A stretch of 64,000 bases of DNA. It comes from Morchella semilibera (Eukaryota > Ascomycota > Pezizomycetes > Pezizales > Morchellaceae). The stretch is from contig WBVU01000016.1 in the NCBI GenBank assembly GCA_009192285.1, forward strand, positions 310,001-374,000, written 5' to 3'. The notes under the pieces are model-generated. The model did no database searches and was not told the origin of the DNA. It was given only the letters and a program-made list of their open reading frames with translations. A program made the translations under genes and the position numbers. Shown here one piece after another: positions 11,131 through 21,690 of the stretch (within the stretch, counting starts at the first letter, position 1; each line of letters begins with the position of its first letter).

Positions 11131-12154
11131 ATGGCCGACTATCGCGACATTTGGTCCCCCGCCAAAGTCTTCTCCCCCTCCACTGCACGTCTCCAATCCC
11201 AATCCGCCAAAGACTGGACCTACGTCGACCAATGGCTCCACACCCGCTACCACCCACACCCCATTCCACCCTTCGAGCGCACCCCCGAAACCCTCAAAGC
11301 CCTCCTCGCACTCGCGGCCACCAACGAATCCGCCGACGACGAGCGAGCCCTCTCCAAAAAGGTCAAAGAGCGCACCCTCTCACAGCTGCAGAAGCGCGAC
11401 GCCGACACCGCAGCCCAACCCGAGAACGTCCTCGCTGCGCTCGAGGAGCAGCTGACTCCCGAGGGCCAGAGGGCCCTCAACTCAATTGCGCTGCTCTCGG
11501 TGGCGCTGGGGGCCACAGATACGGGTGCGACGGGGTGGGTTGGGGCACGCAGCTCTTTGGATGGACGGATGGCTAATTTGTGGGTGCTACGGGTAGGCTG
11601 GCGCAACGACTGATTGCGCTGACGAAGGAGGAGTTTGCCCTCGCGCAGCAGTCCCATCGGCTCGGATCCCTCCACGCAAGGCTGCAGGCAGATGTTGAGA
11701 GGATCAACGCCCAGATCCTCCGCTTCGAGCGCGGCGCAGAATATGTGCTCCCGCCCGAGCTCGCCGGACAGGTCGCGGAGTGGACAAGGGCCACACGGCA
11801 CCTGCAGCACAAGAACGAGGACTACAAGGAACGGGTCGGTGATCTCCAGGTACCCATATCCATACCCCCCCCAGCCTCAATTCCAGTTGCTGTGCTAAAA
11901 CTACATGTGTTCAGGGCGAGTTCGCAGGCACCCGTGCTGCAGCAGGCGTCACCGTCGAGGCGCTCATCGAGCAGGAGAAGGCCGTGCTGGCGCTCAAGGA
12001 GCATGTGCTGAACCTCGAGGCGCAGGCACGCGGGTTCCAGGGGCTGCCACCGGAGAAGGATCTGGCAAGGCTGGAGGTTGAGCGCGTCAGCAAGGAGCTG
12101 GCGGAGCTGGAGGAGAAGCGCGAGGCGCTGTATGATAATATGGTGGGGGGTTAA
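11131..12154 (+). CDS. HAUS1: HAUS augmin-like complex subunit 1
   Basis: Three exons (11131-11534, 11597-11849, 11915-12154) keep frame and give 298 aa, close to the about 280 aa of animal HAUS1. It opens MADYRDIWSPAKVFSPSTAR, followed by KDWTYVDQWLHTRYHP, a short globular start I recognise from fungal HAUS1 annotations. The rest is mostly helical and heptad-like (QKRDADTAAQPENVLAALEE, RLEVERVSKELAELEEKREA), fitting a coiled-coil subunit. Augmin recruits gamma-tubulin to spindle microtubules for branching nucleation. The family call rests on the N-terminus plus coiled-coil architecture, not on catalytic residues. The intron before exon 3 contains ACATGTG, one base off the common TACATGTA word. 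Confidence 0.75.
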
Positions 12155-12960
12155 TTCGGTTCGGGGCGGTCATGGTATATCACTCGGTGACGTTTGATCA
12201 TTGACCCTTTCCTTGTCTTTCCCCCCCCCTTTTTTTTCTTTTTTTCCTTTTTCTTGCTGTTGTGTGTTTTTAGTTAATATTAATTAATTCTAGCTCCATT
12301 TGATTTCTTCTTATAGTAATTTAGTGTCTGGTCTGGTCTGGTCTACTCTGGCGAGCGGCGTTTTCGGTGCTGTTCTGTGTCCGCTGTAACCCCCGGCCTT
12401 ATGCCTACCCTAGGTTCGGGAGGTTTCCGCGCCCATGTAGAGAGTAGAATAGAGTAGAGTCACTGGTAGAGATCACAGTGGGTTATGCGGAAGGACAGCT
12501 AGACATGTTATAACTGGCGTTCGCATAGCATAAATGAGGGCATCGCTCCCCCGGTCTACGAGATTACACAGCACCAGCTCTCTCTTATCAGGGGAAGAGT
12601 ACTTCGACCACCGGGCGGGTGGTATTCTGACCTCTGCCGCGGTCTATCATCTTGGCTTTCCTTATGAACGCAGACTAGTTAAGTGCCCAGGGACGACGAT
12701 GTGAATGTTGGAGTTATCATTAACTAAGATAGGTAGACTAGTTACTTATACAGGGTGACAAAGGAGAAGAAGAATAAGAAGAATATCAAGACCGGCCGCT
12801 CTGATAAGCAAGAAGCAAGAATCAAAAAGAAAAAGAGAAGAGACCCCATTGCGCCCTTTGTCCATACACATACACACTCACTCACAAGACATACTCAGGA
12901 ATTATAAACAAGAAGAGAAAAGTCCACACTCACACACACAAAAGAAAACAGGACAAAAAA
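12155..12960. other. Convergent intergenic region between HAUS1 and the kelch gene
   Basis: About 800 bp of 3' flank for both genes. It has a T/C-rich tract (12210-12260), a short (CTGGT)n run near 12327-12345, an A/G-rich end (12760-12960) and a GGTCATGG-N4-TCACTCG motif at 12168-12186, only 14 bp after the HAUS1 stop. No gene seen. Confidence 0.7.
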
Positions 12961-15900
12961 TCATTGGCATATCATCTCCAAGATGCCCTCTCCGATATTC
13001 TCCTCCTCCTCTTCGGCCACAACCTTCTCCGGCTGCTGCTGCTCTGTGCTCTCAAACACTTTCTCCTGCACCTTCGGAATCACCACCTTCAACTCCACCT
13101 TCCCCGCCGGCACCGGCTCCTTCTCCACCTCAATCTCCACAGCCACTTTCTCCTTCACCACCGCCTCCTCCGCCTCCTCATCAGGACTCGGCGCCATAAC
13201 CCTCTCATCCAGATTCACCACCCTCAGCGCCCCCTTCGGCGCCGTAAACAGCACCTGCACAACCCTCCTCTCGATCGCCGCCTCCAGGCCGTCCATGTCC
13301 CAGTCGTTCCCCCCCGGAGACGTCCCCTCCAGGGGTACATTCGTCGGCATCTCCAGCGCATCGCCGCCCGTCGTTGCCGTCGTGGTTGTAGTGCCAGTAC
13401 CAGTCGTGGAAGCGTTTCTAGAGAACCTGCTCCCCGACTCCCACAGCGATATCGGGCTCGTCGGGAGAATATCCGGCAGCGCGCTGCGTAGCGCCGAAAT
13501 GCTCGCCCAGCGCCTCGGCTCCGTCCTCCTGCCCGACGCGGACGGGCTCAGCGAGACGACCCGCCTCTGCTGCTGCTTCTCCGGGAAGAACCGGGCCGGC
13601 GTCAGCAGCGTCCTGACCCTCGGCCTCGGCGGGGAGGGGCGCGGCGCCGAGCGCGGCGGGAACGAGCGCGTGTACGGTATCCGGATCGGGGCCGTGGGGA
13701 CGAGGCTCAGGCTCTCGGAGCTGAGGGCTGCGCGCGGCGGCAGGCGCGGGATCAGGGACGATGTCTGGTCGCTCCACTCGCCGCTGAGGGTTGTTGAGCG
13801 GGAGCGCGTCCGCTGCTGCTCGTAGATGGTCTCTTGGGCCGCCATCTTCTCCGCGAAGGCCAGCGAGCGCGTGTATAGGCTCTGGAGGTTCGCGAGGTCG
13901 TCGGAGCCCGTTGTGGCGGCGCAGCTGCTGCCGCGGGAGGCGCGGTTGGGGTCGAAGGGGCTGTTTGTGTTTTCCTCGGCCTCGAAGATTGTGGAGACGC
14001 GGGCGGGGTTGGTCTTTAGGACTGCCTTTGGGGGCGGGCGGAGGCCGGCGACCGCAGCGGAGGATGCGGAGATATAGGGCATCTTGCGGAGCGAGGGCCG
14101 CGGGGCGGGGGGTGATATAGGGCGGGGATCGACCGCCGCCGCTGCCTCTTCCCCGAGAACCCGGTATGAGTGGCTGCGGGTCTCGACGATCCCTACTCGC
14201 TCTTGGCTCAGTGAGGCCCTGTTGGAGGAGTATATCCCTAGGTGTTCCTGACTCGCGGAGGCCCTGCGGGCGCCGTATATTGAGCTGCTACTTCTCGGTC
14301 GTTCGGTCATGCCGCCGGTCATCATCATCGGCGGTGACTTCTCGGTCCCGTAGCAGTTGAAGGAGCCCAATCTCTCCTGACTCGCCGAGGGGCCGCCATA
14401 GAACCCAAAGGACCCCCACCGCTCCCTCTCCAGCGGGCCCGCGTCTTCCTCGTCGCGGCCTCTTCCGCGGCCCTTCCGGAAGTACCAATGATAGCCAATG
14501 ATCGCCGCCGCAAGTCCGGCGATCCCAAATATCACACCCAAGACGATACCGGTGGTCCGTCTATGCTCCGACTTTCTGACCTCCTCCTCCTCCTCCTCCG
14601 CCCTGAGGATCCGGGCGGGCTTATAAGTGGCCGCCCACATCCCCGAGGTGACGTTGAAGAAGTAGCTCTTGTTACTGACGACGGAGGCGTTTACGAACGG
14701 CGAGATTCGGTATCCGCTCGTAATCATCATCACGTCCCCCTCGAGCATCACCGCCGCATGTCCGCTCAGCCCCTCCGCCTCGCCGTCCGTCGGTGGGCCC
14801 AGTTCGCCCGGATGGATGAAGGGGATGGTCCATTTCCACTCGCGGCCGTCCCTGCCCCCCGCCTCCCCCGTCATCTCGAGTATGATCAGCCGTGGCTCGG
14901 CGGGCGTGTTGATATCGCCCACCCACCCGCCATAGACGACGATTCTCTTTCCGTCCCGCGTGGCCACGGCGCTATGTCCAGACCTCGGGTCGATCCTGCG
15001 CGTGTCGTCGTTCCGCCTCCTCACTCCCGCCGCCTCCGCCGCCGCCTCCGCCGCCATCCGCGTGGAAGGGTCCTCCCTCGTCGTCGTCTCTATACCTGTG
15101 TCTGCCGCCGCCGCTGCCGCCGTAGCAAGAACCCGCGTCTCGCTCGACTGCAACCGCGGCGGTGACGCCGCCGGAAGCCCAACCTCTGCAAACCGCCACC
15201 GCCCGTCGGGGACAGAGTACACCGCCACCTGGCGCATATCCACAAACGCCCCGGCCGTGTACCCGCCCACCATAACCACGCTCATCGCGCTCCCGCTGCC
15301 TGCCCCGCTTGCGGGCAGGGTCGTCATCGAGAACCCCGCCTCGGGGATGGGCCACTCGCGATTACTGCTCCCGTCATACTCTCCCACCACCACCGCCTCC
15401 TCGGCGCCCACCACCACCGGCGGCGGCGACGGCGGTGCCTCCTTCCCCCTGCGCTCACCAGGGACATAGCTCTGCGCCCTCTGGACCGGGAGCTGCGCCG
15501 TCAGCATGGCAGCGCTGTACCCGCCCGTCCCAACCCCCCCCGGACACACGCCGCCAAACACGTACGCCGTGTGCTCCGTGACCGTGGTGATGACCACCCC
15601 CTGCTCAAACTCCTTCATCCCCTCCTCGCCCTCGCCCCTCCCCGTCATGAACGTCTCCCCGGGCGCAACGGTCGACGTCGTGGAGCTAACGGCGTGCACG
15701 AACGCCCTCGCGCCGTACCGCAGCGCCAGCGGCGACGCCGCGCCCCCCGCTCCCGTCGGCGCAATCGCCCGCGGCGCCCACCCGCCCCCGCCGGGTGCAT
15801 ACTCGAGTGTTTGCAGCTCCGCCTCGCAGCCGCCGGCGAGGACCAGGACTCCGCTGGTGGACAGCAGGAGCGCCGATAGCGTGGTTGATGAGCTGGGGAG

Positions 15901-16215
15901 CGGCGGCGGCGGGAGCTCGCGCAGTGAGCTGGTGATGTTGCTGGGCGTGTAGGTTGTGTTTAGGGCGAGGGAGAGGAAGCGGAACGAGGAGAGGGACGGG
16001 GCAGAGGGGGAGGAGGAGGACGGGGCGAAGAGGTAGAGTGTTGATGCGTCGTGGGAGAGGAGGGCGGTCGCGGGGTGGGGCGGCTGCGGTGTTTGGACTG
16101 CTGCTGCTGACGGTATCGTGTAGAGGAGCAGCAGCCGTAGGAATAGCGGTAATGATAGCACCGGTAGTAGACTGGTGATGTTGTGATTTTGGTGCCGCAT
16201 CGTGAAGCACAGCAT
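12961..16215 (-). CDS. Large type I membrane protein with kelch-like ectodomain
   Basis: One intronless frame of 1084 aa. An N-terminal hydrophobic signal (SLLPVLSLPLFLRLLLLYT, residues 15-33) leads into a secreted region with beta-propeller-like strands: GVLVLAGGCEAE, HTAYVFGGVCPGG, MSVVMVGGYTAG, KRIVVYGGWVGD and GDVMMITSGYR, the hydrophobic-GG pattern of kelch/galactose-oxidase propellers. One transmembrane helix (TGIVLGVIFGIAGLAAAIIG, about 553-575) is followed by basic residues (RKGRGRGR). The cytosolic half is Ser/Pro-rich, low-complexity and has three SQE[RH][LV]G repeats. Similar kelch-TM proteins occur in ascomycetes, some linked to polarity or wall sensing; the role here is unknown. 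The gene is very GC-rich. An internal Met at residue 6 is an alternative start. Confidence 0.75.
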   Translation of the reverse strand: MLCFTMRHQNHNITSLLPVLSLPLFLRLLLLYTIPSAAAVQTPQPPHPATALLSHDASTLYLFAPSSSSPSAPSLSSFRFLSLALNTTYTPSNITSSLRELPPPPLPSSSTTLSALLLSTSGVLVLAGGCEAELQTLEYAPGGGGWAPRAIAPTGAGGAASPLALRYGARAFVHAVSSTTSTVAPGETFMTGRGEGEEGMKEFEQGVVITTVTEHTAYVFGGVCPGGVGTGGYSAAMLTAQLPVQRAQSYVPGERRGKEAPPSPPPVVVGAEEAVVVGEYDGSSNREWPIPEAGFSMTTLPASGAGSGSAMSVVMVGGYTAGAFVDMRQVAVYSVPDGRWRFAEVGLPAASPPRLQSSETRVLATAAAAAADTGIETTTREDPSTRMAAEAAAEAAGVRRRNDDTRRIDPRSGHSAVATRDGKRIVVYGGWVGDINTPAEPRLIILEMTGEAGGRDGREWKWTIPFIHPGELGPPTDGEAEGLSGHAAVMLEGDVMMITSGYRISPFVNASVVSNKSYFFNVTSGMWAATYKPARILRAEEEEEEVRKSEHRRTTGIVLGVIFGIAGLAAAIIGYHWYFRKGRGRGRDEEDAGPLERERWGSFGFYGGPSASQERLGSFNCYGTEKSPPMMMTGGMTERPRSSSSIYGARRASASQEHLGIYSSNRASLSQERVGIVETRSHSYRVLGEEAAAAVDPRPISPPAPRPSLRKMPYISASSAAVAGLRPPPKAVLKTNPARVSTIFEAEENTNSPFDPNRASRGSSCAATTGSDDLANLQSLYTRSLAFAEKMAAQETIYEQQRTRSRSTTLSGEWSDQTSSLIPRLPPRAALSSESLSLVPTAPIRIPYTRSFPPRSAPRPSPPRPRVRTLLTPARFFPEKQQQRRVVSLSPSASGRRTEPRRWASISALRSALPDILPTSPISLWESGSRFSRNASTTGTGTTTTTATTGGDALEMPTNVPLEGTSPGGNDWDMDGLEAAIERRVVQVLFTAPKGALRVVNLDERVMAPSPDEEAEEAVVKEKVAVEIEVEKEPVPAGKVELKVVIPKVQEKVFESTEQQQPEKVVAEEEEENIGEGILEMICQ

Positions 16216-18082
16216 ATAGTGCAGAGTTCGTAGAATCGATGGAGGTTAATGTTAGCAAACACAGGAGACAAGAGTGAAAAGAAGGCTCTCCCCCCAATAT
16301 GCACACCCGAAAAAACCAGATGGCGTCCCCCCTCCCCCTCCCAGCCCATCATTTCTTGCACACAGAGAGTGGTTGGGTCATCACGAAAGCAAGTTGGTGA
16401 CGGGTGTGGAATGTAGTTTTTCTGTCTGGATTTGGACGGTGGAATGCCACCCCCACCCCACCCCACCCACCCGACGGCATGCAGGTACCTTCTTATGTAG
16501 GTACAGGTATTTATTATTGCAACATGTGCATACTACATGGTGGTGGCTGAAAAGAGATGCTGCTGCTGCTATTCTGGCGGAGTTCTAAATTGTGGACTCG
16601 GAATCATTTCCACTGCTGGGACGCTAGCCGCAATGGGCGGTTGTTAGTAAGGAGGGAGGGACGCCAAGACGCTGTCCTTAATGTTACTGTTTTGCTGGAT
16701 CGAGGTGCATTGCATGGGTAATGGGGCAGGGAATTAATTGCAATGCCAAATCCGACAGCTCCCATGGCACCAGAGCAGAAAGGTATCCGTCTTTCCAGTG
16801 CATGTATACATATATATCTACAGGCGTTCAATCACCAAACACTACATACTTAACTAGAGGATCCGCTGAGACGAGACCGCTAGTTAACGTACGGCCCTCC
16901 GCAGAGTCTGGTAGAATTATTGCAAGCGTTCCTATTATATTAGCCCTTAAAAGGAAAAGAAAAAAGTTAGTCCTCCAGGGGTAGGGATTGCCACCCCCAT
17001 GCGCGACTGCGGAACCTCTCCACCACGACCACCCCATTTCCATCACCACCACAACCACTCCACCACAGCCTCTCAACGCACGATAGTGGGGACCTTTTTC
17101 GCCCCTTTAAGGGCCGACACAACAGGACTATTGGGTCACGCAAGACCCACCCCTGCAATAGCCCTGCCGGAGCTGCCGTGCATGTAGTATACATCAGTAC
17201 CAACCAAAATGATTTTTTATAACACACAACGACTCTGGAGCTAAGTAGATGATGGCCCCCACTAAAGCCAAAAGAAACAAGAACCAAAAATAACAACCAG
17301 CAACTCAACCCACGAAAGGGGGGGAGGGGGGGGAAAGAGCATCTAAGATAACCCCTCCAGTCTTTACACCCAAAACGCCCTCTTCCTGCTTAACAGCTGC
17401 TGCTCGCTCTCCCCTCGCCAACTCGTAGTAATGGTAGCAGCTGGAATCTCCCTATAAGGGTACGAAGGGACCTGAAATGATACCCGGCCTTATGGTAGGG
17501 CAGGTACCCTCACAGAGGGCACTCACCGTTGGTCGAGTTCGGATTTTAAAACAGAAGTTTTATAGTGTTAACCAGTGGCTAAGTAAGTATGCAGGTAGCT
17601 TAGACCACTTCCACCAAAACAGCCCTAACCCTCATATTCCGATAAGGGCACCACACCAAAAAACTGCTCAAGGCCGTTAGAGTATTCTGATAGCAAGAAT
17701 ACCACCCGCTCCTTCCTTGTAAGGCGGTTATTCCTGTAGCTGGTACTCTTCTGGGAGATTCGACTGTAATGGTAACAATGACAGTAGCAGTAGCAGTAGT
17801 TAATAATAATTAAAGAAGATGGAAGGGGAAACCATTCTCTCTTTCTGGCTGTATTGATGTTTTTAATAGTACATCGTCCATTTATAACTATAACCACTTC
17901 TGGGCGGTCACTCCTCCAAGAAGAAAAAAAGAGAAAATAGAAAATAGAGAAAATAGAAGAAAGAAAGAAACAAAAACCATCAAAATGATGTCGGTAATAA
18001 AAAAAAGAAAAAGAAAGAGAGGAAGAAAAAACTCATCTTTCTTTTTTTAAGAAGAGAAAACACTACCCAGTACGATACCCCA
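16216..18082. other. Intergenic region between the RSC1 3' end and the kelch 5' end
   Basis: About 1.9 kb containing the kelch promoter side and the RSC1 3' flank. It has simple C-rich and A/G-rich tracts (for example 17920-18060 poly-purine) and a short (CAGTAG)n run near 17777-17800. No coding frame or RNA gene is supported. Confidence 0.65.
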
Positions 18083-21000
18083 CTACTTCCCCACCTTCAT
18101 CTGCCCCCTCCAGACATCCAAAGCCCTCACCAGCACCTCCCCCGCCACCACCTTCTCCCTCTCCCTCTCCTCCACAACCCTCACCTTCTCCCTACCCCTC
18201 CTCTCCTCCCTCTCGGCCCCCCACTTCCTCTTCCTCTCCTCCAACTCCCTCCTCATCGCCAACCACCTCACTGAGTGCCCCACTCCGACTCCCGCGCCCG
18301 CCGCCTCCCCGACATCCAACGGCGGCACCGTAAACCATAGCAACTTCCCCTCCCCATCCCTCAAGAACTGCGCCGCCGTCGCCTCATCAATGTTGTGCGT
18401 GACGCTATCCGGAAGGGTAAATTGGAGGGGGTTCCGGGCCGAATTATACTTGTTTTCTGTCTTGCTGCTGCTCTGCTTGCTTACTATCTGATCGTGCCCT
18501 GCTGAACCCAGGTGTGACTCCCTGGCACAGAGCCCTCGCATTCACCCCTTGCCGGAATAACAGTAGCTGGGCCATAAATAGTCAAGCCAATTAGTAACGT
18601 CTGCCCAGCGCTAATGGAACATGAATAGTTCGACTTAGCCGGAACGAATATATAATATAATTATAAATGTAATTTGAACAAGTATAGAAACAATTCTCAT
18701 TTATATGTACAGGGTTGCTTATTTGCGAGCTCAGTTAGATTGGGCAGCGTCTCTTGGTTGTGTGATTGGTTGGCTGGGCGTTGCGCCCGGACCCTCAAAT
18801 GGCACTTAGGCATTGTTTTGCCAGCGGAGAGTAAGAGCGAGACGGTGGTTAAATTAAAGTTTTCATGGTTGAACAGAGGCCTGCGCAGAATGTGCGCGTG
18901 CTGTAAACCATTTGCGTCATGGAACATCGTCTATTATTCAGGTAAGTCGGGTAATAAATGATATATGGGATATTATCGCTATGGTTGTCAGCGGTGTAAC
19001 GTCTAGATATGACTTTATGATGGATGTGCGGGTATGTATTGTATATAGTAATAGGGTTCATTATAAGTGAGCGGCGTTTTTAGTAAGTTTCCAGGATGTA
19101 TATGATGTTCACAATATGTGTGTCAACCGTGTTTTGAGTTTCCCTACTTTAGGAGGTGGTATAATAGACATGGAGTACTAGGAGGAGGGTTTTGTTTAGT
19201 TCATGCTGTATTTTATTAACTAATTTATATGATATATATGATTGTAGGGTGGGAGAGATTGAAAGAGTTTAAAAATTGGACGTTAGGGATGGGGACGATG
19301 GGTGTATGGTGTGTGGTTTGCTTGTTGTGGTGACAGCGAAGGGTTTCGCATGCTCTGCCAATTGCAGGACAGCGCAGGAAAAAAGGATCATGCAGCAGCA
19401 GCAGCAGCAGTAACAGCAGCAGCAGGCAAACGGCTGTTGGGCAACCGTCCAATCCTTCTTCCCTCGTCCTGCAATTGCACGGGGCCAGACGCCCACAACC
19501 ACAACCACGGCCACCCATTGCAGTATATGCATAAGATAGATATATAGAGTATTGCAAACAAAGAAAACCAAGGCCTCAAAGCCTCAAATCAAAAAGGGGG
19601 GCGGGGGAAGGAGGAAAAAGAAAAGAAAAAAAGAAAAAGAAAAAAACTCACATTCTCCCTCCTCGCCCTCCTAAACACTGCACCCACAATCGGCGGTGCA
19701 TTCTCTACTCCCATCTTCGCCTCGGGCAATGGGTCATCCTCCTTCGCGTCGGCCGGTAACATATGGAGAATCGGACTCGGCATCTTCTTGAGCACTTGCT
19801 GCTTCTCAAAGCTATCGAGCTCGTAGTCCTGCCCTCGCACCTCATCCGGGATGCAACTCTTCCATGTCTTGATCTTATTAAAGTGCTTCTCGACCTCATT
19901 GTATCTGCTCTCGCACACATATATTGGCGTACGCTTCGGGTCCACGCCCTTTGGGCGACCCCTCGAGTATCTAGTAAAGAACATGACAAAGCACTTCCCA
20001 AGCACCTCATCGATATGGTGGTCTCTGTACTGCCCCGTCTTGACCACCTCATCTGGATAGAACTTCTTATTCTCCCAATGGACGGTCTGCTCAGGCCGAT
20101 AGTACCAGCACGCGTTAATCCACACTTGTCCATCATGGTCTTTCCAGGTCCTAAAGATCTGGCCAACCGTAGGCTTATTCGGGTCGTTTGGATTGATGAT
20201 GTGGATCCAGTCGCCGACGCGGTAGGTATCGCCCTTATGGGGGATATGGTCTAGTGGGAGTCTGAGTTGCTTGCTGCTGCCCGCACCCTCGTCGCCGCCG
20301 GTGATGTCCTCGTCCTTGCGGGCCTTCTCGATCTCGGCGGCCTTACGCATCTCCTCCTGGAGCATGACGGCGTCCTGATGCAGCTGCGAGTCGTCCTCGT
20401 TGAAGGTTTTGGCGTTCTCAAACATCAGCTCCATGTCGGCAATGAACTGGTCAAACGTCTTGTACTCGCGCCGCTTGACGTTCTTCCGGATGAGATCCAG
20501 TGCGATGGGGTTCTTGATCTCCTGGAAGTACTCGGGGAACTCCTTCTTCTCGGGGAGCTTCTCAAACGCATTGATCCTTAGATTCCCGGATCTGCATCGC
20601 CCCCATACCCGCACATCAGTACACTCTCCACAACACAATACACACGCAATTGATCCCAAACCCCCAAACCCCCAAGAAAACTCACCCCTCATCCTTCAAT
20701 TTCCTCAGCGCTTTCAGCACATTCTTGACCCTCACCTCCATTGGCGTATCCACCCTCGGCGGCCTCCCCCTCTTCCTCCTCGGATCATTCATATCCTTCC
20801 TGACACTCTCGCTCCCACCCTCGCCCTCCTCTTCCTTCACATTCTTCCCCGTGCGCCTCCTGGCCGATGTCCTCCTCTTCTTCCCTTCCTCCTCCTCCTC
20901 CTCCTCCTCTTCGTCCTCCTCTTCTTCCTCCGCCGCCGAGTCCTCCTCGGGGTCCGGCGAGCCCTGCGAACCGCTCGGCGACGGCGGAGGCAGCGGGCCA

Positions 21001-21690
21001 AGATCAGGCAGCTCGCTGTCTGCTTGCGCGATCACGCCTGCGTCGTGAAGCTTCTCTAGTTCCGCAGTGAGGGTGCCCTAGATTCGGGGATCGGTCAGTC
21101 AGTCCGTCTCCCCCCGCCCCCGGGGGTGTCTTAGGGCAGGAAAAAGAAAAAAAGGAAAAAGAAAAAAAACGGACCTCGAGTATCTCCGCATCCTCATAGA
21201 TAACACTATCATGTCTATTATATAACTTCGCGTTATGAAAAATCTACTCCCTCGCACCACCAATTAGCCTCCTCACCCCTCTTCCCCCCCTCCCCTCCCC
21301 CCTCCCCCTCCCCCCTCCCCTCCCCCCTCCCCCCACCCCCGAGACACCAACATACCTGCGCACAATCTCTCACAAAGTCCTTCCATGCCGTGTACGTCCT
21401 CCTCTTGACGCTGGTCTGCACTGGGTTCAGCGCCTGCGGATGCTTGATGAGCTTATAATAGTCCGTGAACTGCCTCTTCGGGAGAAGGTCATGGAATGCC
21501 TCCGACAGGTCTCTCTCCGCACTATACACATACAAGTCCTCTTATCAGCATTCGCCCTCCAGGGGTGTGGGGGGTTGGGGGGGACGTACTCTGCGGGATC
21601 GCGCTGCGCAAATAGGGCGTCGAGGACGGTCTGCATGGCGCGGAAGAGCTCATCGCTGAGCTTTGGCGTGGGGTTGCGCACTGTGACCAT
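18083..21690 (-). CDS. RSC1: RSC chromatin-remodeling subunit Rsc1/Rsc2-like (two bromodomains plus BAH)
   Basis: Exons 21590-21690, 21356-21521, 21175-21243, 20686-21077 and 19652-20591 splice in frame. Bromodomain 1 is residues 1-112 (DYYKLIKHPQALN, FHNAKLYNRHDS). An acidic, Lys-rich linker follows with an AT-hook-like RRKRGRPPR. Bromodomain 2 is about 222-325 (YFQEIKNPIALDLIRKN, FENAKTFNEDDS) and the BAH domain about 355-490 (YRVGDWIHIINPND, GQVWINACWYYRPEQT). A last exon ending at 18083 supplies GKLLWFTVPPLDV, GHSVRWLA and a basic coiled tail, which matches the C-terminal block of filamentous-fungal Rsc1. Its acceptor lies near 18480, leaving an intron of about 1.15 kb or further small exons I cannot place. 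The protein reads acetylated histones for the RSC remodeler. The core is firm; joining the last exon is inference. Confidence 0.85.
19392..19425. repeat. (CAG)n trinucleotide repeat inside the long RSC1 intron
   Basis: Seven CAG/GCA units, a TAA interruption, then four more. On the RSC1 strand this reads (CTG)n. It lies between the BAH exon and the C-terminal exon, where relatives often encode a Gln/Pro-rich linker, but on the coding strand no Gln frame results. Confidence 0.8.
21280..21342. repeat. Polypyrimidine C-run tract filling RSC1 intron 2
   Basis: Repeated C4-C6 runs separated by single T. On the transcribed RSC1 strand this is G4-G6 runs joined by A, occupying most of the 112 bp intron 21244-21355. 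It has many more than the four G runs needed for a quadruplex. Confidence 0.85.

Noticed and set aside
18849-19061. Minus-strand frame inside the RSC1 gap
   Set aside because: AT-rich, no similarity to Rsc1 linkers; probably intronic.
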